The translations under genes were made by a program, and so were the position numbers. This document shows, one piece after another, positions 1-7,084 of a DNA stretch of 8,305 bases (position 1 is the first letter of the stretch; every line of letters begins with the position of its first letter). This stretch comes from Desulfovibrio sp. (lineage in GTDB: Bacteria > Desulfobacterota > Desulfovibrionia > Desulfovibrionales > Desulfovibrionaceae): positions 1 to 8,305 of the forward strand of contig VSMX01000096.1 in the NCBI GenBank assembly GCA_009773975.1, written 5' to 3'. A model generated the notes under the pieces. The model saw nothing but the letters and a program-made list of their open reading frames with translations, had not been told where the DNA came from and did no database searches.

Positions 1-3000
1 ACCCCCATCAATCCCGACAAGTTTTATCGCCTCATGGCTGGCATCACGGAAGATGTTTACAGGGCCGTATATGGTTTCAGCCTTACCGAACTTGAAAATT
101 TCGCCTGCCTCAATGAGGAGGGCGTACGAAACGCCCTTTACAGCGCCAGTTTTGGGCCAGGCATAACGGCGCCTGGTGAAGTTCTCAAATTCCTTGCCGC
201 ATGGCAGGGCAAACTGTTTTCTCCTGGTGGAAAAAAGGGCGAGTTGCAGCAAGATTTGAACGATCTGGAGAATTTGAATTCACGAATCCAGGTTCTGGCG
301 GAAGCCAACGCCGGCTTTGACGCAGCCGCGCTCGAACTTGCCTCAACCCGCGACAAGCTTGCGGCAACCAGGACAAACCGAAAAAATCTTGAAGATGAAC
401 GGCGGGTTCTGGAACGCCGGCACGGCGTGTGGCGCCAGTGGAATGAGCTGCGCCTGTTGAATCTTCGCCTTGAATCCATGCCTATCAAGGCACCATTGGA
501 TTTTCCAGAAGACGGCGAGCAGCGTTTGCGGGATCTGGAGAAGGATAAAAGGGATCTGGAAAGGCAAATCGCGGAATTCAGGCAAAAAGTCGCCAGTTCG
601 GAAGAGCAGAAAAAATCCCTGGTCATTGACACGGACCTTGCTGATGCGCTGCCCGTTTTGCGCAGGCTGGCGGAAAGAAAAATCAGCTACAATCACGCCC
701 TTGGGCAAATAGCCGGGGAAGAAAACGGCCTGCAGCGAGGAGAAGCCAATCTGCGTTGCGCTCTTGCGCAGCTTGGGCCAGACTGGGATTGCCAGCGCAT
801 CCGCAAAACCAATCGTTCACTTTTCGCAAGAGAAGATCTGGAAAAGCAGGCCAGGGAAATGGCTGCCGCCGCTTCCGCGCACCAGGCTTGCGTGGATGCT
901 CTTTCCAAAATTAATCGGGAAGTTGAAACTTGTATCCGGGCAGTGGCGGCAACAAGGGAAACGCTGGAGAATTTGCCGGATCCCGTGGCCGTGATGAATG
1001 GCGAGGAAAGGGATGAATTGCGCCAGAACATGGCGCGGCTTGATGAAAGCATCCGCCTTGGGCCTGTGCGGGAAAGGGCATTGGAGAATGCCAGGACTTC
1101 TTTCATGCGAGCCTACCAGAATCTCCACTTTTCCAAAATCGGCATGCAGCCCGGAAAACGGGAAAATATCGGCGAACTGGCCGAGGATGTCTTCGAGGGC
1201 GAGGAAAATGCAGAGCATCGGGAAAAGGAATGCGCCCTTCTGGATGCCTTGCTGGACAGGCAGGATGACGCGCTTGCTCTGGCAGCCGAAATGCAGGAAA
1301 AAATCGCCGCGCGGGGAGAACTCGACAAGGCCCTTAAGCAGGCCGAAAACGAAGCGGAAACAATCCGCAAAAAAATGGATGACATGCGAAGTTCCCTGCG
1401 CGACAAGGCTGGCCCCGGGCGCGAGGCCCTGGACGCAAGAGGCGCTGCCCTTCGCAATCTCCGCAGCCTGTCAACCAGCATGGCCACCGAAAAACAGCTT
1501 TTGCAGGAACTGGACAACAGAATAAATGAACAAAAGGCGCCGGCAGCCAGCAAGTCTGTCCCCCTGCTTGTTTTGGGCATTGCCCTGGCTGTGGCTGGCG
1601 CGGCCAGCCTTTTGGCCTTTTGGTTAGGGAATATTACCGAATTTCCGGTTACGGATACTCTTGCCTGGCCTGTAAATTTGTGGAGCGGCTATCTTGTGCT
1701 TGCCTGCGGAGTGGCCTTTTTGGCGGGCGGTCTTCCCAGAAGCGGCCCTGAGGCAAAGCAATTTGCCAATGAAATGGCTATTTTGCAGAACAGGCGTGAA
1801 TCCCGCGCCCTCAAGCTTGCGGAATTGGGCGACCAGGTGCGGGTCTTGTGCGAAGAAGCCCAGGTGGACAGCGCGGATCCTATCACCCTGGATGCCACGG
1901 AAGTGCTTCTGGAAAGGGAAAGGGAAAAATGCTTCCACGAAGAGCAGGCCATGCAGGAAATGGAAGCCCAGCAGACCGAACTTGCGCGCATCAGGACAAA
2001 GGCCCAGGAGCTTGCGGTTGAAAGCCATGACCGCGAACAGGAGGCCCAACAGTACAGACGCCGCTGGCATGCCCTTATGCAGACCTTGCACCTTGCGACG
2101 GTGCCATCCCCGGAGAGCGCCACCACGTTTTTCGCAAGGGCGGAAACAGCCAGAATGGCCTATATGGCCGTTGCCAATGCCGATAATGAACTTAACCAGG
2201 TCTGGGACGATATGCACAACCTGGAAAAGCGAATCGCTTCCATGCCCCAGATTGCGCGGCTTTTGCAGGATTCTTCCGAACCATTGAGTCTTGAGGATGC
2301 GGTGCGCAGGATTCTTGAATCCTGCAGGGAGGCGGATGCCTGCCGGGATCAGCGCATCAGGGCTGCCGCGGATCTGAAAAACAACGAGGATGCCCTTGCC
2401 CGAGCGCAAGCCCTGCAGCAGCAGGCTGCTGCCGAACTTAAAACCGCGGAAGGGCGGCTTGAGCAGAGCCGTTCCACCTGGAATCAGAGCGTCGCAATTC
2501 TGGGGTTAGGCACTGACCTTAATCCTGAAACAGTGCGGGAAGCCTTCAAGTGCATGGAAAATTGCCTGCAGCTCGAATCCCGTCTGCAGAATTTGCGCAC
2601 TGACCTTGAAAGATACGGGTCGGAACTGGCCGCGCTTGAGGTCCCTCTTGGTGAACTGGCCAGGTCTCTGGGCGCGGAATGCGAAAAAGACGATAAAAAC
2701 GGCATCGACTGGATAGCCACGCTAAATGCTCTCCTGGCCAGGGCGGAAGCCATGGATCAGGAAAGATCGGCAGCCAGCCGCCTTGATATCCAGATAGGCC
2801 GCGAGAAGGACGAGCTTTCAGGCCTTGAGGCCAGGCTTGGTGCGGTTGAGAAACAGGAAGAAGAGCTTTTGTGCAAGGCAAATGCCAGGGATGCAGAAGA
2901 ATTTGTGCGCCTTGCCCATGCCAGGAATGAAGAGCTGGAATTGCAAAAGAATCGCCTGAATATGCTGGATATTCTAAAGCTGGCTGCCGGAAAACAGCCC

Positions 3001-3726
3001 TTTGCGGAATTCCTGGCCTCTTTTGAAGGCAGCAATGAGGAAGATATGCAGGCCAGGCTGGATGAAATTGCCCGTGAACTGGAAAAATTGCTTGAGCTTG
3101 AGGAAAGTCTTGCTTCTCTCCAGGCCAGGCTGGATGCCCAGGTGGCTGCATTGTCACATTCCGGCGAACTTGCTGATTTGCGGCGGCAAAAATCGGTTCT
3201 GCTCGAAAAAATGGAAAATACAGCCCGCGAATGGAGCGTTCCGGCACTGGCATCGGCCATTCTTTGTGAGGCCAGAAACGTTTTTGAAAAGGAAAGACAG
3301 CCCGAAGTTATCGGCATCGCGTCCGATTTGTTCGCGTCGATTACCAATGGCCGCTGGAAGGGCCTGAGCATTTCCCTTGAAGATTCCACTCTGATGGTAC
3401 TGCCGCAAAATGGCGAACCGGTACCGCCGGATTACCTGAGCCGGGGGGCGCAGGAACAGGCCTATCTTGCCTTGAGGCTTGCCTATATCAAGGAACATTC
3501 GCGGCATGCCCAGTCCTTGCCAATTATCATGGATGAAATCCTGGTCAACTTTGATCCGGAAAGGGTAAAACGCGCGGCAAGGACATTTGCCGGACTGGTT
3601 GACAGCCCGCACAAGCAGCAATTGTTTTATTTTACCTGCCAGCCACATGTGGCCGAAATGCATGCGGAAGTTTCGCCAGGCGCTGCCTGTTTCAAGGTGG
3701 AAAACAGGCAAATCACCGCAGCCTGA
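1..3726 (+). CDS. YhaN-like SMC/SbcC-family AAA ATPase (5' end missing)
   Basis: The reading frame is open from base 1, so the N-terminal Walker A part lies outside the window; about 1241 residues are visible. The C-terminus has the ABC-type signature LSRGAQEQ (3436-3459), a Walker B strand LPIIMDE (3517-3537) followed by the D-loop-like ILVNFD, and a late His in CQPH, together the C-terminal half of a Rad50/SbcC-type nucleotide-binding domain. Between the two ATPase halves are very long Glu/Lys/Arg/Leu-rich coiled coils. Two hydrophobic segments near 1555-1626 and 1687-1734 interrupt the coil and look like a membrane hairpin. No CxxC zinc hook is visible. This layout matches the YhaN-type ATP-binding proteins, which usually sit beside a YhaO/SbcD-like metallophosphoesterase and are linked to DNA-end processing; that partner would lie upstream. 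Family assignment is fairly sure, function is inferred. Confidence 0.85.
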   Translation, partial: TPINPDKFYRLMAGITEDVYRAVYGFSLTELENFACLNEEGVRNALYSASFGPGITAPGEVLKFLAAWQGKLFSPGGKKGELQQDLNDLENLNSRIQVLAEANAGFDAAALELASTRDKLAATRTNRKNLEDERRVLERRHGVWRQWNELRLLNLRLESMPIKAPLDFPEDGEQRLRDLEKDKRDLERQIAEFRQKVASSEEQKKSLVIDTDLADALPVLRRLAERKISYNHALGQIAGEENGLQRGEANLRCALAQLGPDWDCQRIRKTNRSLFAREDLEKQAREMAAAASAHQACVDALSKINREVETCIRAVAATRETLENLPDPVAVMNGEERDELRQNMARLDESIRLGPVRERALENARTSFMRAYQNLHFSKIGMQPGKRENIGELAEDVFEGEENAEHREKECALLDALLDRQDDALALAAEMQEKIAARGELDKALKQAENEAETIRKKMDDMRSSLRDKAGPGREALDARGAALRNLRSLSTSMATEKQLLQELDNRINEQKAPAASKSVPLLVLGIALAVAGAASLLAFWLGNITEFPVTDTLAWPVNLWSGYLVLACGVAFLAGGLPRSGPEAKQFANEMAILQNRRESRALKLAELGDQVRVLCEEAQVDSADPITLDATEVLLEREREKCFHEEQAMQEMEAQQTELARIRTKAQELAVESHDREQEAQQYRRRWHALMQTLHLATVPSPESATTFFARAETARMAYMAVANADNELNQVWDDMHNLEKRIASMPQIARLLQDSSEPLSLEDAVRRILESCREADACRDQRIRAAADLKNNEDALARAQALQQQAAAELKTAEGRLEQSRSTWNQSVAILGLGTDLNPETVREAFKCMENCLQLESRLQNLRTDLERYGSELAALEVPLGELARSLGAECEKDDKNGIDWIATLNALLARAEAMDQERSAASRLDIQIGREKDELSGLEARLGAVEKQEEELLCKANARDAEEFVRLAHARNEELELQKNRLNMLDILKLAAGKQPFAEFLASFEGSNEEDMQARLDEIARELEKLLELEESLASLQARLDAQVAALSHSGELADLRRQKSVLLEKMENTAREWSVPALASAILCEARNVFEKERQPEVIGIASDLFASITNGRWKGLSISLEDSTLMVLPQNGEPVPPDYLSRGAQEQAYLALRLAYIKEHSRHAQSLPIIMDEILVNFDPERVKRAARTFAGLVDSPHKQQLFYFTCQPHVAEMHAEVSPGAACFKVENRQITAA

Positions 3727-3750
3727 TGCTGACGGATTCTCCTGGTAGCG

Positions 3751-3789
3751 GATAAACAAAAAGGCGCATTGAGCGCCCTTTTGTTTATC
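3751..3789. terminator. Bidirectional rho-independent terminator between convergent genes
   Basis: Two 17-base arms (3751-3767 and 3773-3789) are complementary except for one A/C mismatch, with a 5-base loop. The GC-rich core GGCGC/GCGCC is flanked by an A-run on the left and a T-run on the right, so it can terminate in both directions. It sits 24 bases after the YhaN-like stop and 13 bases past the stop of the convergent cysteine-cluster gene. Confidence 0.85.
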
Positions 3790-3801
3790 GCCGCGTCTAT
3801 C

Positions 3802-4314
3802 TCAAATTTGTTTTTTTGCAGAAACCGGAAAAACTTCAATGCCAAGGTCAATATAGTCGGCAGCAAGCTTTTCAGAAGATAAATTCAGCGAAATATGACG
3901 CAATTCGTCAAGGGGAAAATTTGCAAGCCAGCCGGCAGCCTTTTCCGCAAGCATGGCCAATTCGTCCAGCGTGTTGAAAACAACAGCGGGGCAGGTTTTG
4001 TAAAGATAAAGACGACCATTTGCCAGCACGATTGGAAAAAGTCCACAGGCTACCGGCCTCAATTCCCTTGGCAGCCTGCAGCCCTTGCTGGTTTCGGATT
4101 TGCAGCCTTCCTTCCCCAGACAGGCTGTATTTTTGTTCAAAAGATAAAAGTCATCAGGCGTGCGCCCGCTTATCTGCCCGGGCAAAAGCGCCATGGGGAA
4201 GGGCTCGTCCGTACCTTGCGGGCCGCAACAATAAAGGCAGTCCGCGCAATAATCGTTATCAAGCCAGCCATCACGCCAGTCCAGAACTTTTTTTCGGTAA
4301 AAACAGGACGCCAT
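3802..4314 (-). CDS. CxxCxxCC-type cysteine-cluster protein (YkgJ-like, putative Fe/Zn chelating)
   Basis: A 170-residue soluble protein with no signal peptide. Near the N-terminus is the CxxCxxCC motif CADCLYCC (residues 23-30), followed by C65, C71, C79, then the stretch GCRLPRELRPVACGLFP (C79, C90) and C108. This cysteine pattern with the RPxxCxxFP element is typical of the family annotated as putative zinc- or iron-chelating domain (YkgJ and relatives), whose biochemical role is not established. The ATG at 4314 is the only usual start codon in its frame; it has only a weak GGA a few bases upstream. The gene converges on the YhaN-like gene and shares its terminator, and it stands apart from the mobile element to the right. 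Family call good, cellular function unknown. Confidence 0.8.
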   Translation of the reverse strand: MASCFYRKKVLDWRDGWLDNDYCADCLYCCGPQGTDEPFPMALLPGQISGRTPDDFYLLNKNTACLGKEGCKSETSKGCRLPRELRPVACGLFPIVLANGRLYLYKTCPAVVFNTLDELAMLAEKAAGWLANFPLDELRHISLNLSSEKLAADYIDLGIEVFPVSAKKQI

Positions 4315-4364
4315 TTTTCCAGATAATTCCAGAACCGATTTTTTTGGTTTTTTTTCATGGCACC

Positions 4365-4393
4365 AATTTAATGGTGAACCGCGCCGCGCGCAA
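4365..4393 (-). promoter_or_regulatory. Possible promoter of the cysteine-cluster gene
   Basis: On the minus strand TTGCGC (4388-4393) is followed 17 bases later by TAAATT (4365-4370), about 50 bases before the start codon at 4314. The match to sigma70 boxes is modest. A small inverted repeat CACCA/TGGTG (about 4361-4376) overlaps the -10 side and might be an operator. Confidence 0.25.
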
Positions 4394-4441
4394 GTATTTT
4401 GCCCGGGACAATCCGGAATTCCTCTGAACGCAATTTTGCGC

Positions 4442-4470
4442 TTGCAGGCAGAATAAAAATATTATATATA
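4442..4470 (+). promoter_or_regulatory. Probable promoter of tRNA-Ser
   Basis: TTGCAG (4442-4447) and TATATA (4465-4470) are separated by 17 bases in an AT-rich tract, placing the start of transcription close to 4477, just before the tRNA 5' end at 4484. There is nothing else on the plus strand for it to serve. Confidence 0.5.
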
Positions 4471-4483
4471 GCATGGACGTTGC

Positions 4484-4573
4484 GGAGAGGTGTCCGAGCT
4501 GGTCTAAGGAGCACGATTGGAAATCGTGTGTGGTCAAAAGCCACCGGGAGTTCGAATCTCCCCCTCTCCGCCA
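4484..4573 (+). tRNA. tRNA-Ser (anticodon GGA)
   Basis: The acceptor stem GGAGAGG (4484-4490) pairs perfectly with CCTCTCC (4563-4569), followed by discriminator G and an encoded CCA (4571-4573). The anticodon arm is CACGA / loop TTGGAAA / TCGTG, giving anticodon GGA at 4519-4521, which reads UCC and UCU. A long variable arm (GTGG at 4530-4533 pairing CCAC at 4541-4544) marks a class II tRNA, as expected for serine. The T arm GGGAG-TTCGAAT-CTCCC spans 4546-4562. An integrase gene starts its 3' end 15 bases downstream, so this tRNA is the likely integration target. Confidence 0.97.
4546..4573. other. Presumed attachment site (tRNA-Ser 3' end)
   Basis: Tyrosine integrases commonly recombine at the T arm and acceptor end of a tRNA gene, and a convergent integrase gene ends 15 bases from the CCA. 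The exact crossover core cannot be defined because no second copy of the tRNA 3' end is present in the window; the other att site should lie beyond 8305. Confidence 0.5.
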
Positions 4574-4581
4574 GGTATTTC

Positions 4582-4613
4582 AAGGGGTTACGGGTTTTCC
4601 GTAGCCCCTTTTT
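4582..4613 (+). terminator. Rho-independent terminator of tRNA-Ser, overlapping the integrase stop codon
   Basis: A 12-bp stem (4582-4593 with 4599-4610, one G-T wobble) and a 5-base loop are followed by a T-run. The TAA stop of the integrase (minus strand, 4588-4590) lies inside the left arm, so the last codons of the integrase and the tRNA terminator share the same DNA. Confidence 0.8.
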
Positions 4614-5793
4614 CATTAGTGGAACTTTTACAATTAGTGATTTCATTAGTGATTTCATTAGTGGAACTTTTATCAGCCCTGTTTTTCAACGATTTTTTGC
4701 CCCTCCTGACAACAATATTTTTTTCAAATTTTTCTTCCAAAAGTTCACTTTCAGGCGAATTGTTTTTGCCATTAGTGATTTCATTAGTGATATTTTCAAA
4801 AATTTCTGCCGCGCCCCGGTCAACGTCCAGGTCATGCAGATATATTTCTGTTGTCCGCAAGTTTTGATGGCCCAGCACTTTTTGTGCTTTATACGGGTCA
4901 TGGAATCCCGTGGCGAGAAAATGCCTCAAGCTATGCGCCCCAAAATGCGGGATGCCGGCACGTTTGCACAAGTCGCGCATGAGGTATTTTATGCGATTGG
5001 CTGTTCGGGTGTAGGCAGTACCAGTGGAAGGATCGCAAAAAACATATTTTTCAGGCCCATTGCGCTGTTTTTCAAGACGGCTCAGCAAATCAAACAAGGT
5101 GTCGGACATTGCGATTTTACGGGCTTCCATGTTTCCTCCCCTCCGTTTTGAAGTCCATAGAGTGATAATGCGCCGTTCCAAGTCAATGTCCTCCCATGCA
5201 AAATTGCGTATTTCTGATATTCGGGCCGCTGTCTGTAGCAGGCAGGTGATAAAATCATGTTCAAAGCCTTCTTTCGCTGCGGCAAGCAACTTCTTTATGT
5301 CTCCGGCTGGAGGAACATATTTCACCGCCTTTTTTACGGCGTAGGCATCTATTTGTTGCGGAGGGTTGCCATTGGCATGACCCTCCTTGCAGGCCCATGT
5401 CCAGAGCGAGGATAGCTCTGTCTTATATTTGTTGGCGGTTTTTTTGCTTATCATGGTAGCTACAGTTTCAACGAAACCATCTATTACAGCGCGGTCAATT
5501 TCATTAAATGCGCTATCGCCGCCACAATAATCAATAAAACGCCTGTAGGCAGTCTTTTTGTACGAAATCGTGTTTGGCTTCAAGCGATTCTCGCAATATA
5601 ACAAGTGAGCAGTACAAACATCACGCAAAACCAAAACGCTTTGCTGCGGCTTCGATCTCCTTTGTTCTTCTTCCCATGACAGCGCCGCCCGGCGTGTTGT
5701 GAATCCTGCCTTGCTTCCCGTTCTCACGCCGTCTTTGTATATTTCTACCAGCCAGCGGCTGCCGCTTTTTGTCTGATATTTGGATATTGCCAC
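4588..5793 (-). CDS. int: Tyrosine recombinase / phage integrase
   Basis: A 401-residue site-specific recombinase. The N-terminus is an AP2-like arm-binding segment (SGSRWLVEIYKDGVR), followed by a SAM-like core-binding domain (about 55-150) and the catalytic domain (about 160-330). The catalytic set is complete: R191 (ARISEIR), K216 (TSKRRGG), H287 and R290 (HSLRH), H309 (LGHQ) and Y318 (TTEIYLH). An unusual 70-residue tail after the tyrosine carries TNEITN repeats. The start is GTG at 5793: a TAA lies six codons upstream in frame, and the GGAAG directly abutting the GTG is too close to act as a normal ribosome-binding site, so translation is probably coupled to the overlapping upstream gene. 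Its 3' end faces tRNA-Ser, the usual arrangement for tRNA-targeted elements. It should catalyse integration and excision. Confidence 0.95.
   Translation of the reverse strand: MAISKYQTKSGSRWLVEIYKDGVRTGSKAGFTTRRAALSWEEEQRRSKPQQSVLVLRDVCTAHLLYCENRLKPNTISYKKTAYRRFIDYCGGDSAFNEIDRAVIDGFVETVATMISKKTANKYKTELSSLWTWACKEGHANGNPPQQIDAYAVKKAVKYVPPAGDIKKLLAAAKEGFEHDFITCLLQTAARISEIRNFAWEDIDLERRIITLWTSKRRGGNMEARKIAMSDTLFDLLSRLEKQRNGPEKYVFCDPSTGTAYTRTANRIKYLMRDLCKRAGIPHFGAHSLRHFLATGFHDPYKAQKVLGHQNLRTTEIYLHDLDVDRGAAEIFENITNEITNGKNNSPESELLEEKFEKNIVVRRGKKSLKNRADKSSTNEITNEITNCKSSTNEKGATENP
4614..4791. repeat. Direct repeats in the integrase C-terminal tail
   Basis: CATTAGTGGAACTTTTA occurs at 4614-4630 and again at 4656-4672 (42 bases apart). 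A 21-base unit built of ATTAGTGATTTC repeats lies at 4633-4653 and recurs identically at 4771-4791 (138 bases apart, a multiple of three). The repeats stay in the integrase frame and encode reiterated S-T-N-E / T-N-E-I-T-N segments. Confidence 0.85.
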
Positions 5794-5965
5794 CTTCCAA
5801 CTCCGCTCTTACCGGTCCGTCTTCCCAATAAAATCGTACTGAGCGCAAGTCATGCCCGCGTCCAACGCATTCATGTTTCCAGCGCCGCCATGTTTTGCGA
5901 AAAGTGTCCATGCTCACATTGAGCCGGTTGCACATCTCATGCGCTGTAATAAATTCAGGTTCCAT
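5621..5965 (-). CDS. Small HTH protein, probable excisionase / integrase-associated regulator
   Basis: A 114-residue basic protein directly upstream of the integrase. Residues 7-30 (TAHEMCNRLNVSMDTFRKTW) look like the helix-turn-helix of AlpA/MerR-type excisionases, and VRFYWEDGPVRAE (43-55) could form the wing. ATG 5965 is preferred because GGAA lies about 7 bases upstream; an in-frame ATG at 5977 would add MEII but has no clear ribosome-binding site. The last 57 or so codons overlap the integrase gene by 173 bases in another frame, an unusually long overlap. The C-terminal part is rich in Arg/Lys. It likely bends att DNA or directs excision, but the family match is by pattern only, and the overlapped C-terminal half may not be functionally constrained. 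Confidence 0.65.
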   Translation of the reverse strand: MEPEFITAHEMCNRLNVSMDTFRKTWRRWKHECVGRGHDLRSVRFYWEDGPVRAELEGGNIQISDKKRQPLAGRNIQRRRENGKQGRIHNTPGGAVMGRRTKEIEAAAKRFGFA

Positions 5966-5982
5966 AATAATTTCCATGTCTG

Positions 5983-5988
5983 ATTATG
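5983..5988 (-). promoter_or_regulatory. Possible -10 box of the xis-int promoter
   Basis: On the minus strand CATAAT (5 of 6 matches to the -10 consensus) lies 18 bases before ATG 5965. No convincing -35 is seen. A promoter is expected between here and about 6020, because the terminators at 6020-6083 should isolate the excisionase and integrase genes from the upstream rha gene. Confidence 0.3.
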
Positions 5989-6019
5989 GCTTGTTATTTG
6001 GGTATTGGCTGAATTAAAC

Positions 6020-6041
6020 AAAAAAACCGCCAGATGGCGGC
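6020..6041 (-). terminator. Second rho-independent terminator downstream of rha
   Basis: CCGCC (6027-6031) and GGCGG (6036-6040) form a 5-bp stem with a 4-base loop, followed on the minus strand by seven T (complement of 6020-6026). It lies behind a first terminator and a further short hairpin (TTGGCG/CGCCAA, 6048-6064). Confidence 0.7.
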
Positions 6042-6062
6042 TCAAAATTGGCGCATTTCGCC

Positions 6063-6083
6063 AAAAAGCCCCCTTGCGGGGGC
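6063..6083 (-). terminator. Rho-independent terminator of the Rha/ORF6C gene
   Basis: On the minus strand a GCCCCC-GCAA-GGGGGC hairpin (6068-6083) with a UUUUU tail (6063-6067) lies 25 bases after the rha stop. An almost identical hairpin follows the second rha copy at 8169-8187. Confidence 0.9.
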
Positions 6084-6200
6084 CTGAAATTGCGTTTTGT
6101 GGCTATTTTACTTCAAATACTTCCTCACATCCTCAAAATTCGTATTGAGGAATTTTGCCAGCATGACCGGGGCGCGGTTATGCCGCAGAAGATCGTCAAA
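6064..6200. repeat. Direct repeat copy 1 (rha 3' end plus terminator)
   Basis: Bases 6064-6200 match 8169-8305 at a constant offset of 2105 with about 9 mismatches and no gaps. The repeat covers the terminator hairpin and the last 30 codons of the Rha/ORF6C gene, and similarity stops abruptly left of the hairpin. Confidence 0.9.
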
Positions 6201-7040
6201 TACGCTGGTGGGAGAGGTCAATACCTCGGTTTTCAGCCAGAGCGAAAGATAATCCGCGCAAACATGGAACATTTCTCGGCCAATGCGCTCAAGCTCCAGG
6301 AGCGCGATTCCCTCATTGTAAAGATTTTTCCTCTCAGCCACGGTTGCAACGCGCCACCTCTCCACCTTTTCAAGATAGGCGTAATACTTGTCGCCCGGCT
6401 GAGGGCCGGGATAGTTGGTCTTGATTGCGGAAGGGAACTTGGGGGGTTGCGGCAATTCTTTCTTTTCGCGCACTTCAAGCTTTACGAGATACTCCACGGC
6501 CTCGGCCATTTTTGATTGTGGCAACTGCTTGTATGAGCCAAGCCGGAAATGATCGTTGAAACGGCTCCAGATTTGCGGAAAGCCGCCCTTGTGGGAGGCG
6601 TCCACAAGGGCAAGCGCCTTTGTCTTTACGATAGTTTGCAGAATGTTTTGGTCAGCCGGGCCAATGGGCGTGTCGGAGCCATTGGCTTGCTGAGGCTTTT
6701 CACCCGCTTCAAGCCTCTCTTTCATTGCATTGAACGCGCCGATATACGCCAGCTTCATTGCCAGGGCTTTTTTGCCAGTGTAGCCCATGACCAACAAAAC
6801 AAAGCCGTCAAAATAGACGGTGTAATATGGTTCCTCACGTTCCGCGCCATTGCCGATTTTGACCTTGCGGGACATAAGCTCAAAATTGAGCTTATGAAAA
6901 TCTTCAGGACATTGGCCAATTAACAACTCAATATCTCGAATTACATTTTTGTGATGTTTTCCGAAACATTCAGCAATTTTGAGTGAAGTTGTCGCGGGGC
7001 GTCCGTCAACAAGAGAAACGCTTGGAATAAGGTCAGACAT
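6108..7040 (-). CDS. Rha family phage regulatory protein / antirepressor with ORF6C-like C-terminus
   Basis: A 310-residue protein. Residues 12-113 match the Rha domain pattern: TTSLKIAECFGKHHKNVIRDI near the start, then YYTVYFDGFVLLVMGYTGKKA and FNAMKERLE. After a short linker, residues 131-190 (ILQTIVKTKA, FPQIWSRFNDHFRLGSYKQLP) resemble the ORF6C domain found at the C-terminus of phage antirepressors. The remaining 120 residues form a conserved tail ending LAKFLNTNFEDVRKYLK. ATG 7040 is chosen because AGAGG stands 5 bases upstream; in-frame TTG codons further up lack this. Such proteins typically act in lytic induction by counteracting a repressor. The leader contains a C4-like RNA able to pair with this ribosome-binding site, pointing to antisense control. 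A second copy of its 3' end lies at 8213-8305. Domain calls are good; the exact function is inferred. Confidence 0.88.
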   Translation of the reverse strand: MSDLIPSVSLVDGRPATTSLKIAECFGKHHKNVIRDIELLIGQCPEDFHKLNFELMSRKVKIGNGAEREEPYYTVYFDGFVLLVMGYTGKKALAMKLAYIGAFNAMKERLEAGEKPQQANGSDTPIGPADQNILQTIVKTKALALVDASHKGGFPQIWSRFNDHFRLGSYKQLPQSKMAEAVEYLVKLEVREKKELPQPPKFPSAIKTNYPGPQPGDKYYAYLEKVERWRVATVAERKNLYNEGIALLELERIGREMFHVCADYLSLWLKTEVLTSPTSVFDDLLRHNRAPVMLAKFLNTNFEDVRKYLK

Positions 7041-7045
7041 GATAA

Positions 7046-7063
7046 CCTCTGTGAATTTTGTGA
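7046..7063 (-). promoter_or_regulatory. rha ribosome-binding site with C4-complementary target sequences
   Basis: The minus-strand sequence holds UCACAA (7058-7063), three bases, then UCACAGA (7048-7054), which runs into the Shine-Dalgarno AGAGG (7046-7050). The upstream structured RNA contains UCUGUGA (7104-7110), three bases, then UUGUGA (7095-7100). The two pair antiparallel as 7 + 6 bp around a symmetric 3 x 3 internal loop, which would mask part of the ribosome-binding site. Confidence 0.6.
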
Positions 7064-7084
7064 TTGCCTTTTGCAAATACAAAA

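Noticed and set aside
138..3389. Several minus-strand frames of 80-260 codons
   Set aside because: They are antisense to the continuous YhaN-like reading frame and are rich in Ser/Arg or Pro/Gly, as expected of shadows.
3895..4326. A 143-codon plus-strand frame opposite the cysteine-cluster gene
   Set aside because: The minus strand carries clear family motifs; this frame is its antisense shadow.
4170..4358. Minus-strand frame beginning MKKNQKNRFW with an apparent hydrophobic stretch
   Set aside because: It overlaps the start of the cysteine-cluster gene in another frame, has no ribosome-binding site, and its C-terminal part is a frame shadow.
4614..4791. Short spaced repeats as a CRISPR-like array
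   Set aside because: The units are irregular, in frame with the integrase, and lack uniform spacers.
4399..5151. A 250-codon plus-strand open frame running through the tRNA and opposite the integrase
   Set aside because: It crosses the tRNA-Ser gene and lies antisense to a fully conserved integrase catalytic domain; its translation shows no domain pattern.
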